Positions 52,881-62,495 of a stretch of DNA of 64,000 bases are shown piece after piece (positions within the stretch are counted from its first letter, which is position 1; each line of letters begins with the position of its first letter). The DNA is taken from positions 62,001 to 126,000 of the forward strand of contig JAFKJB010000004.1 in assembly GCA_017306155.1 (NCBI GenBank), in the 5' to 3' direction. The notes beneath the pieces are model-generated. The model searched no databases. It was not told the origin of the DNA and saw only the letters and a program-made list of their open reading frames with translations. Source of the DNA: Nitrosospira multiformis. Lineage in GTDB: Bacteria; Pseudomonadota; Gammaproteobacteria; Burkholderiales; Nitrosomonadaceae. Made by a program: the position numbers and the translations under genes.

Positions 52881-54230
52881 TTGAATACACTTCCAGATCC
52901 AGAAAATAACATTGAGGGTGTCCGTCGCTTTCAACGCCGGCACAGGGTTGCTGCCCCCTTGTTTCAACTCCTCGATTCGCACGTTTTCCTGCCGGTGTGT
53001 TTCATGCTTTTCGTGGCATTGCGCGCAGCGCTGATTTTCTTTGTGCCAATTGAGATGACCTCCGATGCAAGCTGGTATTTCAACAGGGCGATCAGCATAG
53101 CGAGCGGAGAGGGCTATTCGGAAGCCGGGTATCCGACAGCCTATTGGCCGGTTGGCTATCCCGGCTTCCTTGGCATCCTTTTCTATCTTTTCGGCCAGGA
53201 TAAACTGGTGGGACAGATAGCTAATTTGGTCATGGCAGCGGTCAGTTTTCTTTTGCAACTCGAACTGACAAGACGAATTTTCCGGAGCGAAGCCGCGGCG
53301 CGTCTGAGCGTCCTCCTGCTTACCCTGTATCCGAATCATGCAGCCTACACCTCTTTCATCTTAACCGAAATTTACTTTACCTTTTTACTGCTTCTTGGCG
53401 TATATCTCTATATCACAAGGAGCCATTGGCTCTGGGTATGGATTTGCGGCATTGTCTTCGGGCTGGCAGCGCTGACTAAACCGCAGGTAGTATTCTTGCC
53501 TGGTCTGCTGGTGCTTTTTCATGTATTTAGCAAAGAAAGAAGGGATAAGCTACGACACCACTTCATCAAGGGATTTGCAATCTATCTTGCAATGGCTATG
53601 GTGCTGGTTCCATGGGCAGTGCGGAACACGATGGTTTTCGGGGAGTTCGTCCTGATTTCCACTAACGGCGGCGCAACCCTCCTGACTGGAAACAATCCCA
53701 CAGCGAGCGGAGGTTACGAAGAAAATGATCCATTAGTGGCTCAACGCAATTTCTCGGTTCAGGATCAGGTGGAATCGGACCGGCATGCAAGAAAGCTGGC
53801 AACCGACTGGATAAGGGCAAACCCCATGCGGTTTGTAGAACTTATCCCTCTGAAGATATGGCATCTCTGGGCCAGGAATGGCGAAGCGGAGTGGGCCTAC
53901 CAGGCAGGCTACCAATACTATGAACAATACAGGAATGCTTTCCGTACCGTGAGATGGATAAACCAGATCTTTTATGCCCTGCTGCTTGTGGGCTCGTTCG
54001 CGGCGGCTTTCCTGTTGATGAAGCATCGCGATAAGGTTGCCTGGCCCTGGGCGCTCATCGGATACTGCCTGATGATTTACCTGACCCTGATATCCATAGT
54101 TTTTTCCGGACAACCCAGATTTCATTTTCCGGTCATGCCGTGGGTCATCATGTATGCAGCGTGGGCCGCCGTTATGATCACGGCAGGTCAGCCCCGGGAG
54201 CGATATGGCCAGCAAGGAATCCGGATCTGA
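52881..54230 (+). CDS. GT39/ArnT-like integral membrane glycosyltransferase
   Basis: The 449-residue product has about 10-11 membrane helices and the PMT_2/ArnT pattern in its first periplasmic loop: TSDASWYFNRAISIASGEGY with the catalytic-type Asp (about 57-76), then PTAYWPVGYPGFLGILF. Such enzymes move a sugar from polyprenyl phosphate onto lipid, glycan or protein in the periplasm. The start is uncertain: TTG at 52881 is the only early start codon in frame and has no good ribosome site. The C-terminus is short for the family. Confidence 0.82.
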   Translation: MNTLPDPENNIEGVRRFQRRHRVAAPLFQLLDSHVFLPVCFMLFVALRAALIFFVPIEMTSDASWYFNRAISIASGEGYSEAGYPTAYWPVGYPGFLGILFYLFGQDKLVGQIANLVMAAVSFLLQLELTRRIFRSEAAARLSVLLLTLYPNHAAYTSFILTEIYFTFLLLLGVYLYITRSHWLWVWICGIVFGLAALTKPQVVFLPGLLVLFHVFSKERRDKLRHHFIKGFAIYLAMAMVLVPWAVRNTMVFGEFVLISTNGGATLLTGNNPTASGGYEENDPLVAQRNFSVQDQVESDRHARKLATDWIRANPMRFVELIPLKIWHLWARNGEAEWAYQAGYQYYEQYRNAFRTVRWINQIFYALLLVGSFAAAFLLMKHRDKVAWPWALIGYCLMIYLTLISIVFSGQPRFHFPVMPWVIMYAAWAAVMITAGQPRERYGQQGIRI

Positions 54231-54505
54231 CCGCGACACCCTCATGGGTTTCACATCAGCGATGCCTAATGGCGCTCAGTCTGGGTATTCTGACCACAGC
54301 GATCGGAGTCGCAGGCATTTATCCTGGAAAGGTATTCAACCAAATGCAGAATCGGCCAACTTATATCGTGAAGGATGTTTGCCGCTGATGATCAACCTGC
54401 AACCGATGTACAGTATCCGGCACGGCTTCCTGTACACTCGTGACTGGAGTTTCACGTAAATCTTCCGTTAAGCCATGCTGGACCTGACTCCACTGCAAAA
54501 AATTG

Positions 54506-55723
54506 ATGCGAATTCTGCATATCCTTGATCATTCCATTCCCCTGCACAGTGGCTACACTTTCCGGACTCTTTCGATCCTGAATGAACAACGGAACCTGGG
54601 GTGGGAAACCTTTCACCTGACCGGATCGAAGCAGGAAAATTGCAGTGTGCCGGAAGAGTTGGTGGAAGGATGGCATTTTTATCGCACCCCACCCCCATCC
54701 GGGTTGAAAGCGCGACTGCCGGTCCTGAATCAGCTGGCTGTCATGGGGGCGCTTACCCACCGCCTGACCGAGGTGGTCAAGATTGTTGAACCGGATATCC
54801 TGCACGCGCATTCTCCAGTGCTGAACGCTTTGCCTGCCCTGCGCGTGGGACGAAAATGGGGTATTCCTGTCGTCTACGAAGTCCGGGCATTCTGGGAGGA
54901 TGCAGCCGTGGATCACGGCACCCACCGCGAATGGGGGGCGCGATATCGCCTCACGCGCGAGCTGGAGAGTTATGCTTTAAGGAATGTTGATGCAGTAACC
55001 ACGATTTGCGAAGGACTCCGCGGCGACATCCTCAAGCGCGGCATTCCGTCGGAGAAGGTGACTGTCATTCCCAATGCAGTGAATATCGAAAATTTCAGGA
55101 TGAGCGAGCGTGGGGACTTGCAGCTTGCAAACGCTCTCGGTGTGGAGGGCAAGGTGTTGCTCGGCTTCATTGGCTCATTTTATGCCTACGAAGGATTGAC
55201 CGTACTGCTCAGCGCACTGCCCCGGATGTTGGCGGCAAATCCCGACATCCGCATTCTGCTGGTCGGAGGAGGGCCGCAGGAGGACGAGTTGAAGTCTCTC
55301 ACAGCCCGAATGGGCCTGCAAGGCAAGGTTATTTTCACAGGCCGCGTTCCCCATGACCAGGTTCGGCACTATTACAATCTGATCGATATTCTCGTATATC
55401 CCAGGTTGCCCATGCGGCTCACGAATCTGGTGACTCCGCTCAAGCCGTTGGAAGCGATGGCGCAGGGGAGGCTCGTTGCCGCTTCGGATGTAGGCGGACA
55501 TCTCGAACTCATCCAGGATGGAAAAACCGGCGTACTTTTCAAGGCGGGTGATTCCGACGCTCTGGCAGTCCGGATATTGAATCTGATATCCAGTTCCCAT
55601 ACCTGGGGCGGTCTTCGGGCTGCGGCGCGCAGTTTTGTCGAAACACAGCGCAATTGGGCGGGCAGCGTGGCCGGCTATAAGGAGATCTACGGCACTCTCC
55701 TCTCAAGGAAAGCGCCGTCATGA
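54506..55723 (+). CDS. Exosortase A-associated GT4 glycosyltransferase (Daro_2409 type)
   Basis: The 405-residue GT-B enzyme starts MRILHILDHSIPLHSGYTFR, the typical start of the PEP-CTERM/exosortase A-associated Daro_2409 family. It has YEVRAFWEDAAVD (about 129-141), VIPNAVNIENF (about 190-200) and LKPLEAMAQGRLV. It probably adds a sugar to an XrtA-linked repeat unit. I chose the ATG at 54506; the TTG just before is less likely. The stop overlaps the next gene (ATGA). Confidence 0.87.
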   Translation: MRILHILDHSIPLHSGYTFRTLSILNEQRNLGWETFHLTGSKQENCSVPEELVEGWHFYRTPPPSGLKARLPVLNQLAVMGALTHRLTEVVKIVEPDILHAHSPVLNALPALRVGRKWGIPVVYEVRAFWEDAAVDHGTHREWGARYRLTRELESYALRNVDAVTTICEGLRGDILKRGIPSEKVTVIPNAVNIENFRMSERGDLQLANALGVEGKVLLGFIGSFYAYEGLTVLLSALPRMLAANPDIRILLVGGGPQEDELKSLTARMGLQGKVIFTGRVPHDQVRHYYNLIDILVYPRLPMRLTNLVTPLKPLEAMAQGRLVAASDVGGHLELIQDGKTGVLFKAGDSDALAVRILNLISSSHTWGGLRAAARSFVETQRNWAGSVAGYKEIYGTLLSRKAPS

Positions 55724-56832
55724 AAGCCGGTTTGCGCATTGGATTGGTTGGCCCTTTACCTCCTCCGTCGGGGGGAATGGCTAACCAGACCTTGCAGTTG
55801 GCGGGGCTTCTGCGAGAAGAAGATATTGAGGTGGAACTGATCCAGGTCAATCGTCCTTATCGGCCCACCTGGATTGGAAAATTCAAGGGGATAAGAGCAG
55901 GTTTCCGGCTGCTGCCCTATCTCGGCCAGCTGTGGTCTTCCGCCGGCAGAGTGCAATTATTTCACGTAATGGCCAATTCCGGCTGGTCCTGGCACTTGTT
56001 TGCTGCTCCCGCTATCTGGATTGGGCGGCTCAGGGGTAAGCCGGTGATTATCAATTACCGGGGAGGCGAAGCGGACTCCTTCTTTGATAACGCCTTTTCG
56101 TGGGTAAGGCCGAGCCTGTCAAGAGCGAGTGCTATTATCGTTCCTTCCGGGTTTCTGGAAGGGGTTTTTGGTAAACGCGGTTTTTCGGCCAGCATCGTTC
56201 CCAATATCATCGACCTGAGCCGCTTCGGAGCAGGGATGCGGCCGGGTGTCTCTACTGTGGCAGCCGGACCTGGTTTTCCTCATATCATCGTCACCCGTAA
56301 TCTGGAGCCGATTTACGACAATGAGACTGCATTGCGCGCCTTTCACATCATAAGGCGCTCCTACCCCGCCGCGAAGCTTACCCTGGCTGGATCAGGACCG
56401 GAGCGGCAGGCGCTGGAACAGCTCACCTGCGCGTTAGGCATAGCGGATGCCGTGACGTTCACCGGACGTGTGGACAACGAGGGCATGGCGGCAATCTATC
56501 GCAGCGCGAGCGTAATGCTCAATCCGAGCCTTGCCGACAATATGCCCATATCGATACTCGAAGCCTTGGCAAGCGGCGTCCCGGTGGTGAGTACGAACGT
56601 GGGGGGTATTCCCTATCTCGTTGAGCATGAAAAGAACGCCTTGCTCGTACCTGCACGCGATCCCCAGGCGATGGCCAACGCAGTCCTGCGGCTGCTCAAT
56701 GATGCGGCGAAAACCAGGCGTTTGATCGAGGACGGCGTTGAATGTGTGCAGCGCTACACCTGGCCAAACGTGCGCGTCCCCCTGTTCCGTGTCTATGAGC
56801 AGGTTCTTGCCACATCCGACAGATCACACTGA
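55720..56832 (+). CDS. Family 4 glycosyltransferase
   Basis: The 370-residue GT-B enzyme starts RIGLVGPLPPPSGGMANQT (about 6-24). Its acceptor-side strand is VIINYRGGEAD, and its donor domain has ARNLEPIYDN-type strands, VMLNPSLADNMPISILEAL (about 265-283) and GGIPYLVEHEKNALLVPA. It is coupled to the upstream glycosyltransferase by ATGA and followed after 20 bases by a PaaK-like ligase. Specific sugar unknown. Confidence 0.88.
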   Translation: MKAGLRIGLVGPLPPPSGGMANQTLQLAGLLREEDIEVELIQVNRPYRPTWIGKFKGIRAGFRLLPYLGQLWSSAGRVQLFHVMANSGWSWHLFAAPAIWIGRLRGKPVIINYRGGEADSFFDNAFSWVRPSLSRASAIIVPSGFLEGVFGKRGFSASIVPNIIDLSRFGAGMRPGVSTVAAGPGFPHIIVTRNLEPIYDNETALRAFHIIRRSYPAAKLTLAGSGPERQALEQLTCALGIADAVTFTGRVDNEGMAAIYRSASVMLNPSLADNMPISILEALASGVPVVSTNVGGIPYLVEHEKNALLVPARDPQAMANAVLRLLNDAAKTRRLIEDGVECVQRYTWPNVRVPLFRVYEQVLATSDRSH

Positions 56833-56852
56833 GCAGCGCGGAAGCCTGACAA

Positions 56853-58214
56853 ATGAGAAACAGGGACTGGTATACATCGCTCGTATCGGGTCTTCTCTTT
56901 CCGCTGCAAGAGCGTCTCAAGGATCATTCCACGGTATCGGTACGCAAGGCGCTGGAGGTGTCCCAGTGGTGGAGCCGGGAGCGCCTGGAGGAATTGCAGC
57001 TGTTGAAGCTGGGGCATCTGCTGGCTGAAGCAGAAGTGCACGTACCTTATTACCGCAGGCTATTTGCGGAGGCTGGTTTCAAGGCGGCCCAGGTGTCCAG
57101 CCTTGCCGATCTGGCGCGTTTGCCGCTGCTCGATAAACCTGCGATCCGCGCGAATATCGAAGCGCTGAAATCGGAAAAGGCCCAGAACCTCTCTCGCTTC
57201 AATACTGGCGGTTCCAGCGGTGAACCGCTGGTTTTTTACATCGGCAACGAGCGCATAAGCCACGATGTGGCCGCCAAATGGCGCGCCACGCGCTGGTGGA
57301 ACGTCGATATCGGCGATCCTGAGGTAGTGGTCTGGGGCTCTCCCATAGAACTCGGCGCGCAGGATCGTCTTCGCATGCTGCGTGATCGGCTGCTCAGAAC
57401 AAGATTGTTCCCGGCGTTCGAGATGTCTGAACAAAAGCTCGATCATTTCCTTGGCGAATTGCGCGCCGCACCTCCCAGAATGTTTTTCGGCTACCCTTCG
57501 GCCTTGTCCCATATCGCCCGTCATGCGCAGGCAAGAGGGCAGCGAATGGACGACCTGGGTATCAGGGTGGCCTTCGTTACTTCCGAGCGGCTTTACGATG
57601 AACAGCGACAACAGATCAGCAAAACCTTCGGATGTCCTGTTGCCAATGGCTATGGAGGGCGCGATGCAGGTTTCATCGCACATGAGTGCCCAAAAGGTGG
57701 CATGCACATCACGGCAGAGGATATTATCGTGGAGATCGTGGATCGACAGGGGGTCCCGCTACCCTGTGGCGAAGCAGGAGAAATCGTAGTCACTCATCTT
57801 TCTACCGGAGAATTTCCGTTCATTCGCTATCGCACGGGGGATATAGGGATACTGGATGATGGAGTCTGCCTTTGCGGGCGGGGGCTTCCTCTTATCCGCG
57901 AAATTCAGGGCCGCAGCACGGATTTTGTCGTTGCCCAGGATGGGACGGTCATGCATGGCCTGGCCCTGATCTACATCCTGCGAGACCTGCCGGAAATACG
58001 CAGCTTCAAGATCATACAGGAGAGCCTGGCTACTATTCGAGTCTGCGTTGTTACAGAAAGCGGATTAACTTCGGAAACGGCCGCAAAGATCGAATGGGAA
58101 TTCAAGGCGCGGCTGGGCCAGGAAGTAGATATCCAGATCGAGGAACTAGCGGAAATTCCTGCGGAAAAATCGGGGAAGTTTCGTTATGTTGTGAGTAAGG
58201 TGCAACCAGTTTGA
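56853..58214 (+). CDS. PaaK/CapK-like adenylate-forming enzyme
   Basis: The 453-residue product belongs to the phenylacetate-CoA-ligase-like family common in capsule loci. The phosphate-binding loop is FNTGGSSGEPLVFYIGN (about 113-129). YGGRDAGFIAHEC (about 267-279) and the ATP-site Asp in YRTGDIG (about 327-333) follow. It probably activates a carboxylate as an acyl adenylate and passes it to CoA or to an acyl carrier protein, perhaps the one at 49862, for acylation of the glycan. This partner link is inference. Confidence 0.85.
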   Translation: MRNRDWYTSLVSGLLFPLQERLKDHSTVSVRKALEVSQWWSRERLEELQLLKLGHLLAEAEVHVPYYRRLFAEAGFKAAQVSSLADLARLPLLDKPAIRANIEALKSEKAQNLSRFNTGGSSGEPLVFYIGNERISHDVAAKWRATRWWNVDIGDPEVVVWGSPIELGAQDRLRMLRDRLLRTRLFPAFEMSEQKLDHFLGELRAAPPRMFFGYPSALSHIARHAQARGQRMDDLGIRVAFVTSERLYDEQRQQISKTFGCPVANGYGGRDAGFIAHECPKGGMHITAEDIIVEIVDRQGVPLPCGEAGEIVVTHLSTGEFPFIRYRTGDIGILDDGVCLCGRGLPLIREIQGRSTDFVVAQDGTVMHGLALIYILRDLPEIRSFKIIQESLATIRVCVVTESGLTSETAAKIEWEFKARLGQEVDIQIEELAEIPAEKSGKFRYVVSKVQPV

Positions 58215-58270
58215 CACGAAGATGAGCTTGTTTGGCATCCAAAATCCATCTTTTCAAATGGGGTGATTAA

Positions 58271-58621
58271 ATGAAAATGAAAACGGAAAAAACCTCTTCT
58301 TTCTCAAAAACATATTATGACGAGCCGCGTGACGAGATGGTGTGTTTCGTTCCCATTTCAGCCAAACGGCTGCTGGATGTTGGATGCGGGCAGGGGGCTT
58401 TTAGGGGAAATTTGCTCAAAACCCATAGTCAACTGCAAATTTGGGGGGTCGAGCCATTTGCAGACGCGGCCGAAGTCGCCCAGCAAAGATTAGCGAAAGT
58501 AATCAATACAACTGTTGAAAACGCCTTGGAGAGCTTACCCGAGCATTATTTTGACTGTGTGATATTCAACGATTCACTCTACGAACGCTTTGCTGTATTA
58601 GCGAGTCCTGTAGACGCATGA
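58271..58621 (+). pseudogene. Truncated methyltransferase fragment
   Basis: The 116-residue frame contains the SAM motif RLLDVGCGQGAF (about 33-44), IWGVEPFADAAEVAQQRL and FDCVIFNDSL. It then changes abruptly to an unrelated tail (YERFAVLASPVDA) and stops. The intact paralogue at 61559-62215 continues from the same FNDSL point with EHMEDPAAAL and 110 more residues. The fragment therefore lacks half of the domain and is probably inactive. The break lies 18 bases before the 3' end of the opposite-strand gene at 58639. Confidence 0.7.
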
Positions 58622-58638
58622 TTCTTCTGAGTGCTGGC

Positions 58639-59493
58639 CTATCGCCTGAAAAAATTCCATAGACTCTTGAAAAAAGAGACGGAAACTTTCGACTCTCGAT
58701 CCCAGGTGTCATGGCTGGCATCCTTCACTGGATGCCACAGGACGTTCGGCTCAGAACCGGGGGCTTCCATAGGTGGCCTGAATACGAAAGTGCCGGGATT
58801 TAGCGATTTATCGAGCCTGTTGTTTCGATAGTACCTATTCTCTCTGCCGTCTGGCACAAATTCGCCTTCACCACCGAAATCCTCTATCTGCAATCCCCGG
58901 TATGCAAGCACCGTCGACATCACCCCCTCGGAATGCCCGGCCCAGGCGTTCTGGCGATATTCTTCTGCCAGTATTTCCAGAGCTGCTCTTGATAATCGCA
59001 GGATGGGATTGAACGAACGCAGCCATTCCTGCCGCGGCAATGCTACAGCATCGGGCAACTCCAGCGATTTCCAGAGCGGCCATTCGGGAATCTGATCGTG
59101 GCGGGCGATACTGGTGCTGAGCATATCGGCTGAATTGTCCACAAAATCGGCAAAGAAACTTCCCCAGTGACCGGAGTAAACCACGTCGTATTCCAGGTAC
59201 CAGTAGTTGTCATAGCCCGGCAAGCGGTGAAAGGCACTCAGCAGCATGCCATCCTCATTGCCCGGGATTTTTCCGGGAAAGTAATGGCAGGCCCGTTTGT
59301 ACTGGTGCCAGTCGTGGCTGCCATGCCCGAGAGCGGGTGCTATCCGTGCAGCCTGGGCCTGACTGAGCCTGGTTTCGTCGTAATAAAAGAAAACATCATG
59401 ATTCGGTGGCACTTCTTCGCGCAGTTTATTCAGCCGGGCAAGAATCGTTTTCCCCATCAAGTGGCTGCTGAAAAGAACGGCGGTACGTTTCAT
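58639..59493 (-). CDS. Uncharacterised glycosyltransferase-like protein
   Basis: The 284-residue soluble protein starts KRTAVLFSSHLMGKTILARL and has NYWYLEYDVVYSGHWGSFF (about 96-114), an acidic motif placed like the donor-site DxD of GT-A enzymes. I tentatively place it near the DUF3405-type glycosyltransferase-like families. It lies 25 bases downstream of a GT2 gene on the same strand, supporting a glycan role. Its activity is unknown. Confidence 0.6.
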   Translation of the reverse strand: MKRTAVLFSSHLMGKTILARLNKLREEVPPNHDVFFYYDETRLSQAQAARIAPALGHGSHDWHQYKRACHYFPGKIPGNEDGMLLSAFHRLPGYDNYWYLEYDVVYSGHWGSFFADFVDNSADMLSTSIARHDQIPEWPLWKSLELPDAVALPRQEWLRSFNPILRLSRAALEILAEEYRQNAWAGHSEGVMSTVLAYRGLQIEDFGGEGEFVPDGRENRYYRNNRLDKSLNPGTFVFRPPMEAPGSEPNVLWHPVKDASHDTWDRESKVSVSFFKSLWNFFRR

Positions 59494-59518
59494 AAGGAAA
59501 GTTCCCCTGGATTTTCCT

Positions 59519-60370
59519 TCAACCCTGCTGCACCAGCAAATGTTCCTTCAACGGATTAGTGGGGTCCAGTTCATCGTCAGAGGTATAAAGGCGCATCTGG
59601 GACTGGGAAGGCAGCAGAAACTCATGCTCCTTGATAGTCGCTCTCCAGCCGTGAGCACCCGTTTCCGTGGGATCGTACGATTTTTTCACGTATTTCTGGA
59701 TGGCATGATCGAGGCTCAGGACGATGTAATGCTTGAGCTTGAAATCGACGGGGTAGGGCTTGAGGCCGGGGAACTGGATCACGTGCCCGCCACTGTCCCG
59801 GAGATTTACCGCCGGGGGCAGCCGGTGGTTGCGCGCCAGTTCGCGTAGAAAAGCCTTCATACCGGGCCAGCGCCGGTTCTGTTTTTTCCAGGCGTTCAGA
59901 CGATGGGGGTGGCGTTGGGCAAAGGGATAATACCAGCGCATTGTTTTCTGGAACTCGGCATTATCGTGGTCCGACGATTCCCTCACGGGCAGGAAGGTGT
60001 ATTCCATGAAGTTGACCGCGTTGTAGCCTTTCTGGTCCACCTCGGTAAAAGCCTCGGCGAGGGTCTGCCTGGAGTTGGGGGCCACCCGGATTTCGTCAGG
60101 GTCGGCGTGCATCAGCCAGTCCGCCTCGATCTCGTCAGCAAGCTCTTCCTTGCGCATCAGGATTTTTTGCCACTGGTACATCCCGTTCCTGGGGATGCGC
60201 TCGATCGCGATCAGATTGCGGCCGAGGTACTGCTGGGCAATTTCCACGGTATTGTCCGTGGAATCGTTATCCAATAAATAGACGTGTATGCCCTGCTGAA
60301 GGTAGTGGTCGAGGCAGGCGCCTATAAATCTCTGTTCGTTGTAGCTAGCGAGTATTGCGACAATTTTCAT
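59519..60370 (-). CDS. Family 2-like glycosyltransferase
   Basis: The 283-residue product starts KIVAILASYNEQRFIGACLD with the GT2 nucleotide-binding strand, YLLDNDSTDNTVEIA (about 31-45) and ADWLMHADPDEIRV (about 83-96) in the DxD position. It is a GT-A enzyme, probably adding a sugar to the local glycan. The C-terminal half contains Lys/His-rich segments without recognised domains. It is the upstream partner of the gene at 58639. Confidence 0.8.
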   Translation of the reverse strand: MKIVAILASYNEQRFIGACLDHYLQQGIHVYLLDNDSTDNTVEIAQQYLGRNLIAIERIPRNGMYQWQKILMRKEELADEIEADWLMHADPDEIRVAPNSRQTLAEAFTEVDQKGYNAVNFMEYTFLPVRESSDHDNAEFQKTMRWYYPFAQRHPHRLNAWKKQNRRWPGMKAFLRELARNHRLPPAVNLRDSGGHVIQFPGLKPYPVDFKLKHYIVLSLDHAIQKYVKKSYDPTETGAHGWRATIKEHEFLLPSQSQMRLYTSDDELDPTNPLKEHLLVQQG

Positions 60371-60473
60371 TATTAATACGAGAAATCAGGACATAAAAAT
60401 CATCAGTGCATTTGGCTTTAATCGGGGGTTTACGTGCTTTGCGCGTTACAATGGATAAGTATCAAATTTGTTG

Positions 60474-61511
60474 TTATTTTGAACGAGAAAATACATATTG
60501 CAGGGCCTGTCGAATCAGGAGATAAAAGTTTCCACGTAAAAAGTTAGCCCAAATGTATGGATGAGAAAGTAAGAGTGAAGGAAGCCAGCTTGGTACTATT
60601 CGCTCTTCGTTCCACATTCCGCCGCGTCCTAAGAGGGCGTCCCAAATGGCAAATAGTGTGGCAGTTTCCTTTTGATTATCGTTAATTTCATGCCATGAGG
60701 ACGCAAGCAACAAGGCGCCTGCAACGTAATGTCTTGTGAAGCTAAACCGCTGTGTTCGGGGGAGATGATTGATCCAAAAAAAATACTTATTTCTAGTATT
60801 TAGATACACATAGTATGGAGGACGTTTGGTTGGATCATCTGCACCGTCATGGAATACTATTGCATTGGGAACGATCTTACTTCGAAATCCTGCACGGATT
60901 AACCTGACACAAAAATCTACATCCTCGAAATACGCAAAGAGCTTTTCTTCAAACCCGCCAAGTCGCTTCAGGATTGATGTTCGAATAAGTAGTGCAGTAC
61001 CCCAAAGGCAAAAAGCCTCTGGGTTTTTTTCTTGAGACACCAATGCATCATCAAGTCGTTTGAATTTCTCGAAATATTGAAACTCCCAATTTATGGTACA
61101 ACCACAGAACTGAATACCACTTATATCTGGAAATTCACTTTCAATAAGGACAGGGGATACTGAACCCACGGTTGAATCAGAATCCATTTGGGCTACCAGA
61201 AGGTGAAGCGCCTGAGGATCAATTATGGTGTCATTATTGAGTATCCAGATATATTCATAGCCGTTCTCTAGGGCAAAGTTAATACCCTGGTTCTGTGCAG
61301 CAGCAAACCCAAGATTTTTAAGGTTCTGGATTAGCTTGACCTGAGGAAATAAGGTGGTAATAGTTTCGGAAGAATTATCGTGTGACGCATTATCAATAAC
61401 GACGACGGAAAGATTTTGATAGCTTGAGTTAAAAAGAGATCTCAAGCACTTAATCGTTTTATCTTTCCCGTTCCAGTTTAATACCGATACCAGAACGTTA
61501 GGTTTTTTCAT
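60474..61511 (-). CDS. Family 2 glycosyltransferase (rhamnosyltransferase-like)
   Basis: The 345-residue GT-A enzyme starts KKPNVLVSVLNWNGKDKTIK. It has VVIDNASHDNSSETI (about 35-49), the YIWILNNDTIIDP donor-site motif (about 87-99) and FAYFEDVDFCVRLIRAGF (about 192-209). This pattern is common in rhamnosyltransferase-like GT2 enzymes, and dTDP-rhamnose genes are present at 39711-43106. The gene is more AT-rich than most of the window, suggesting separate origin. Acceptor unknown. Confidence 0.87.
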   Translation of the reverse strand: MKKPNVLVSVLNWNGKDKTIKCLRSLFNSSYQNLSVVVIDNASHDNSSETITTLFPQVKLIQNLKNLGFAAAQNQGINFALENGYEYIWILNNDTIIDPQALHLLVAQMDSDSTVGSVSPVLIESEFPDISGIQFCGCTINWEFQYFEKFKRLDDALVSQEKNPEAFCLWGTALLIRTSILKRLGGFEEKLFAYFEDVDFCVRLIRAGFRSKIVPNAIVFHDGADDPTKRPPYYVYLNTRNKYFFWINHLPRTQRFSFTRHYVAGALLLASSWHEINDNQKETATLFAIWDALLGRGGMWNEERIVPSWLPSLLLSHPYIWANFLRGNFYLLIRQALQYVFSRSK

Positions 61512-61558
61512 ATCAAATATTCATACAGATTATTTATAGTCAACAGAACATTTCAGAA

Positions 61559-62215
61559 TCAATCTATAGGTTCAGCAATTACAAGAAATTGAATATATCG
61601 CATATCACGGGTGAGTTCTGGAAATAACTTGAAAAGCAATCTTCTTAATCTTTTTTCCTCATGCCACCAATCTTCGTTAATACCAATTAGAGATGAAACA
61701 CGAAATTCGGTATGGTTGAACAAGCGAACTATGCTTTTTTCCGTGAAGAATCGTAAATGTGTTCGATCGCGAATTCCGAAATCTTCATAACGCCAATCGC
61801 GTTCGAGCAGTAAGTGTTCAAGGTTATCCACGTGGCGCATGTTAGGTATGCAGCAATGAACCCTCCCGCCTTTTCTAAGTTTTCTTTTCGCAAGAGTTAG
61901 CGCCGCCGCCGGGTCTTCCATATGTTCTAGTGAGTCATTAAATGTCACTAAATCGAAATAGCTGTCAGGAATAGTGTTTCTCTCATGAAAAATATCGTTT
62001 ACAACATGGTCTAAACGTTCTTTAGCAACAGAGGCGGCTTGAAGCCCAGGCTCAACACCCCATATTTCTACGTCTCTAATTTGTTTTAGAGCACTCCCAA
62101 AAGCACCTTGGCTGCAGCCCACATCCAATATTGTTTGGGCACTGGCTGATACATACATTAATAATGTGTGCCGGTCTGCATCTGCATATTCTGGTCGTTC
62201 AAAAGTTACGCTCAT
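61559..62215 (-). CDS. Class I SAM-dependent methyltransferase
   Basis: The 218-residue enzyme has TILDVGCSQGAFGSAL (about 28-43), IWGVEPGLQAA, FNDSLEHMEDPAAAL (about 92-106) and a KLRKGGRVHCCIPN strand. It probably methylates a sugar of the surface glycan. It is the intact relative of the truncated copy at 58271-58621. It lies 47 bases upstream of the GT2 gene on the same strand. Confidence 0.85.
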   Translation of the reverse strand: MSVTFERPEYADADRHTLLMYVSASAQTILDVGCSQGAFGSALKQIRDVEIWGVEPGLQAASVAKERLDHVVNDIFHERNTIPDSYFDLVTFNDSLEHMEDPAAALTLAKRKLRKGGRVHCCIPNMRHVDNLEHLLLERDWRYEDFGIRDRTHLRFFTEKSIVRLFNHTEFRVSSLIGINEDWWHEEKRLRRLLFKLFPELTRDMRYIQFLVIAEPID

Positions 62216-62495
62216 ATCATGTCCGATTTAACAGAGAGACTGTTCAAGCATGAACTAAAGTCGAGGCGTTTTGCCTGATAAGTATGTCAGTAAAATAAGT
62301 GGAAAAAACAACTATATTACTCTGCAATGGAGCCCGTAAAAATAAGGCTATCGCATTGAGGGGCCTCATAAGAGCTGAAAAACCGGAATACGGCCAAATC
62401 GATTTAACAAGCACGACAGTTCCCGATTTGCCGCTACACAATGTCGGGCGTAAGCCGATATAGGTTTTTAGCAGAGACCGTTTTCCAATCCGTCA

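Noticed and set aside
54205-54459. 84-codon plus-strand frame after the GT39-like gene
   Set aside because: Composition is not protein-like. A shifted frame with one hydrophobic stretch overlaps it, and neither has a ribosome site.
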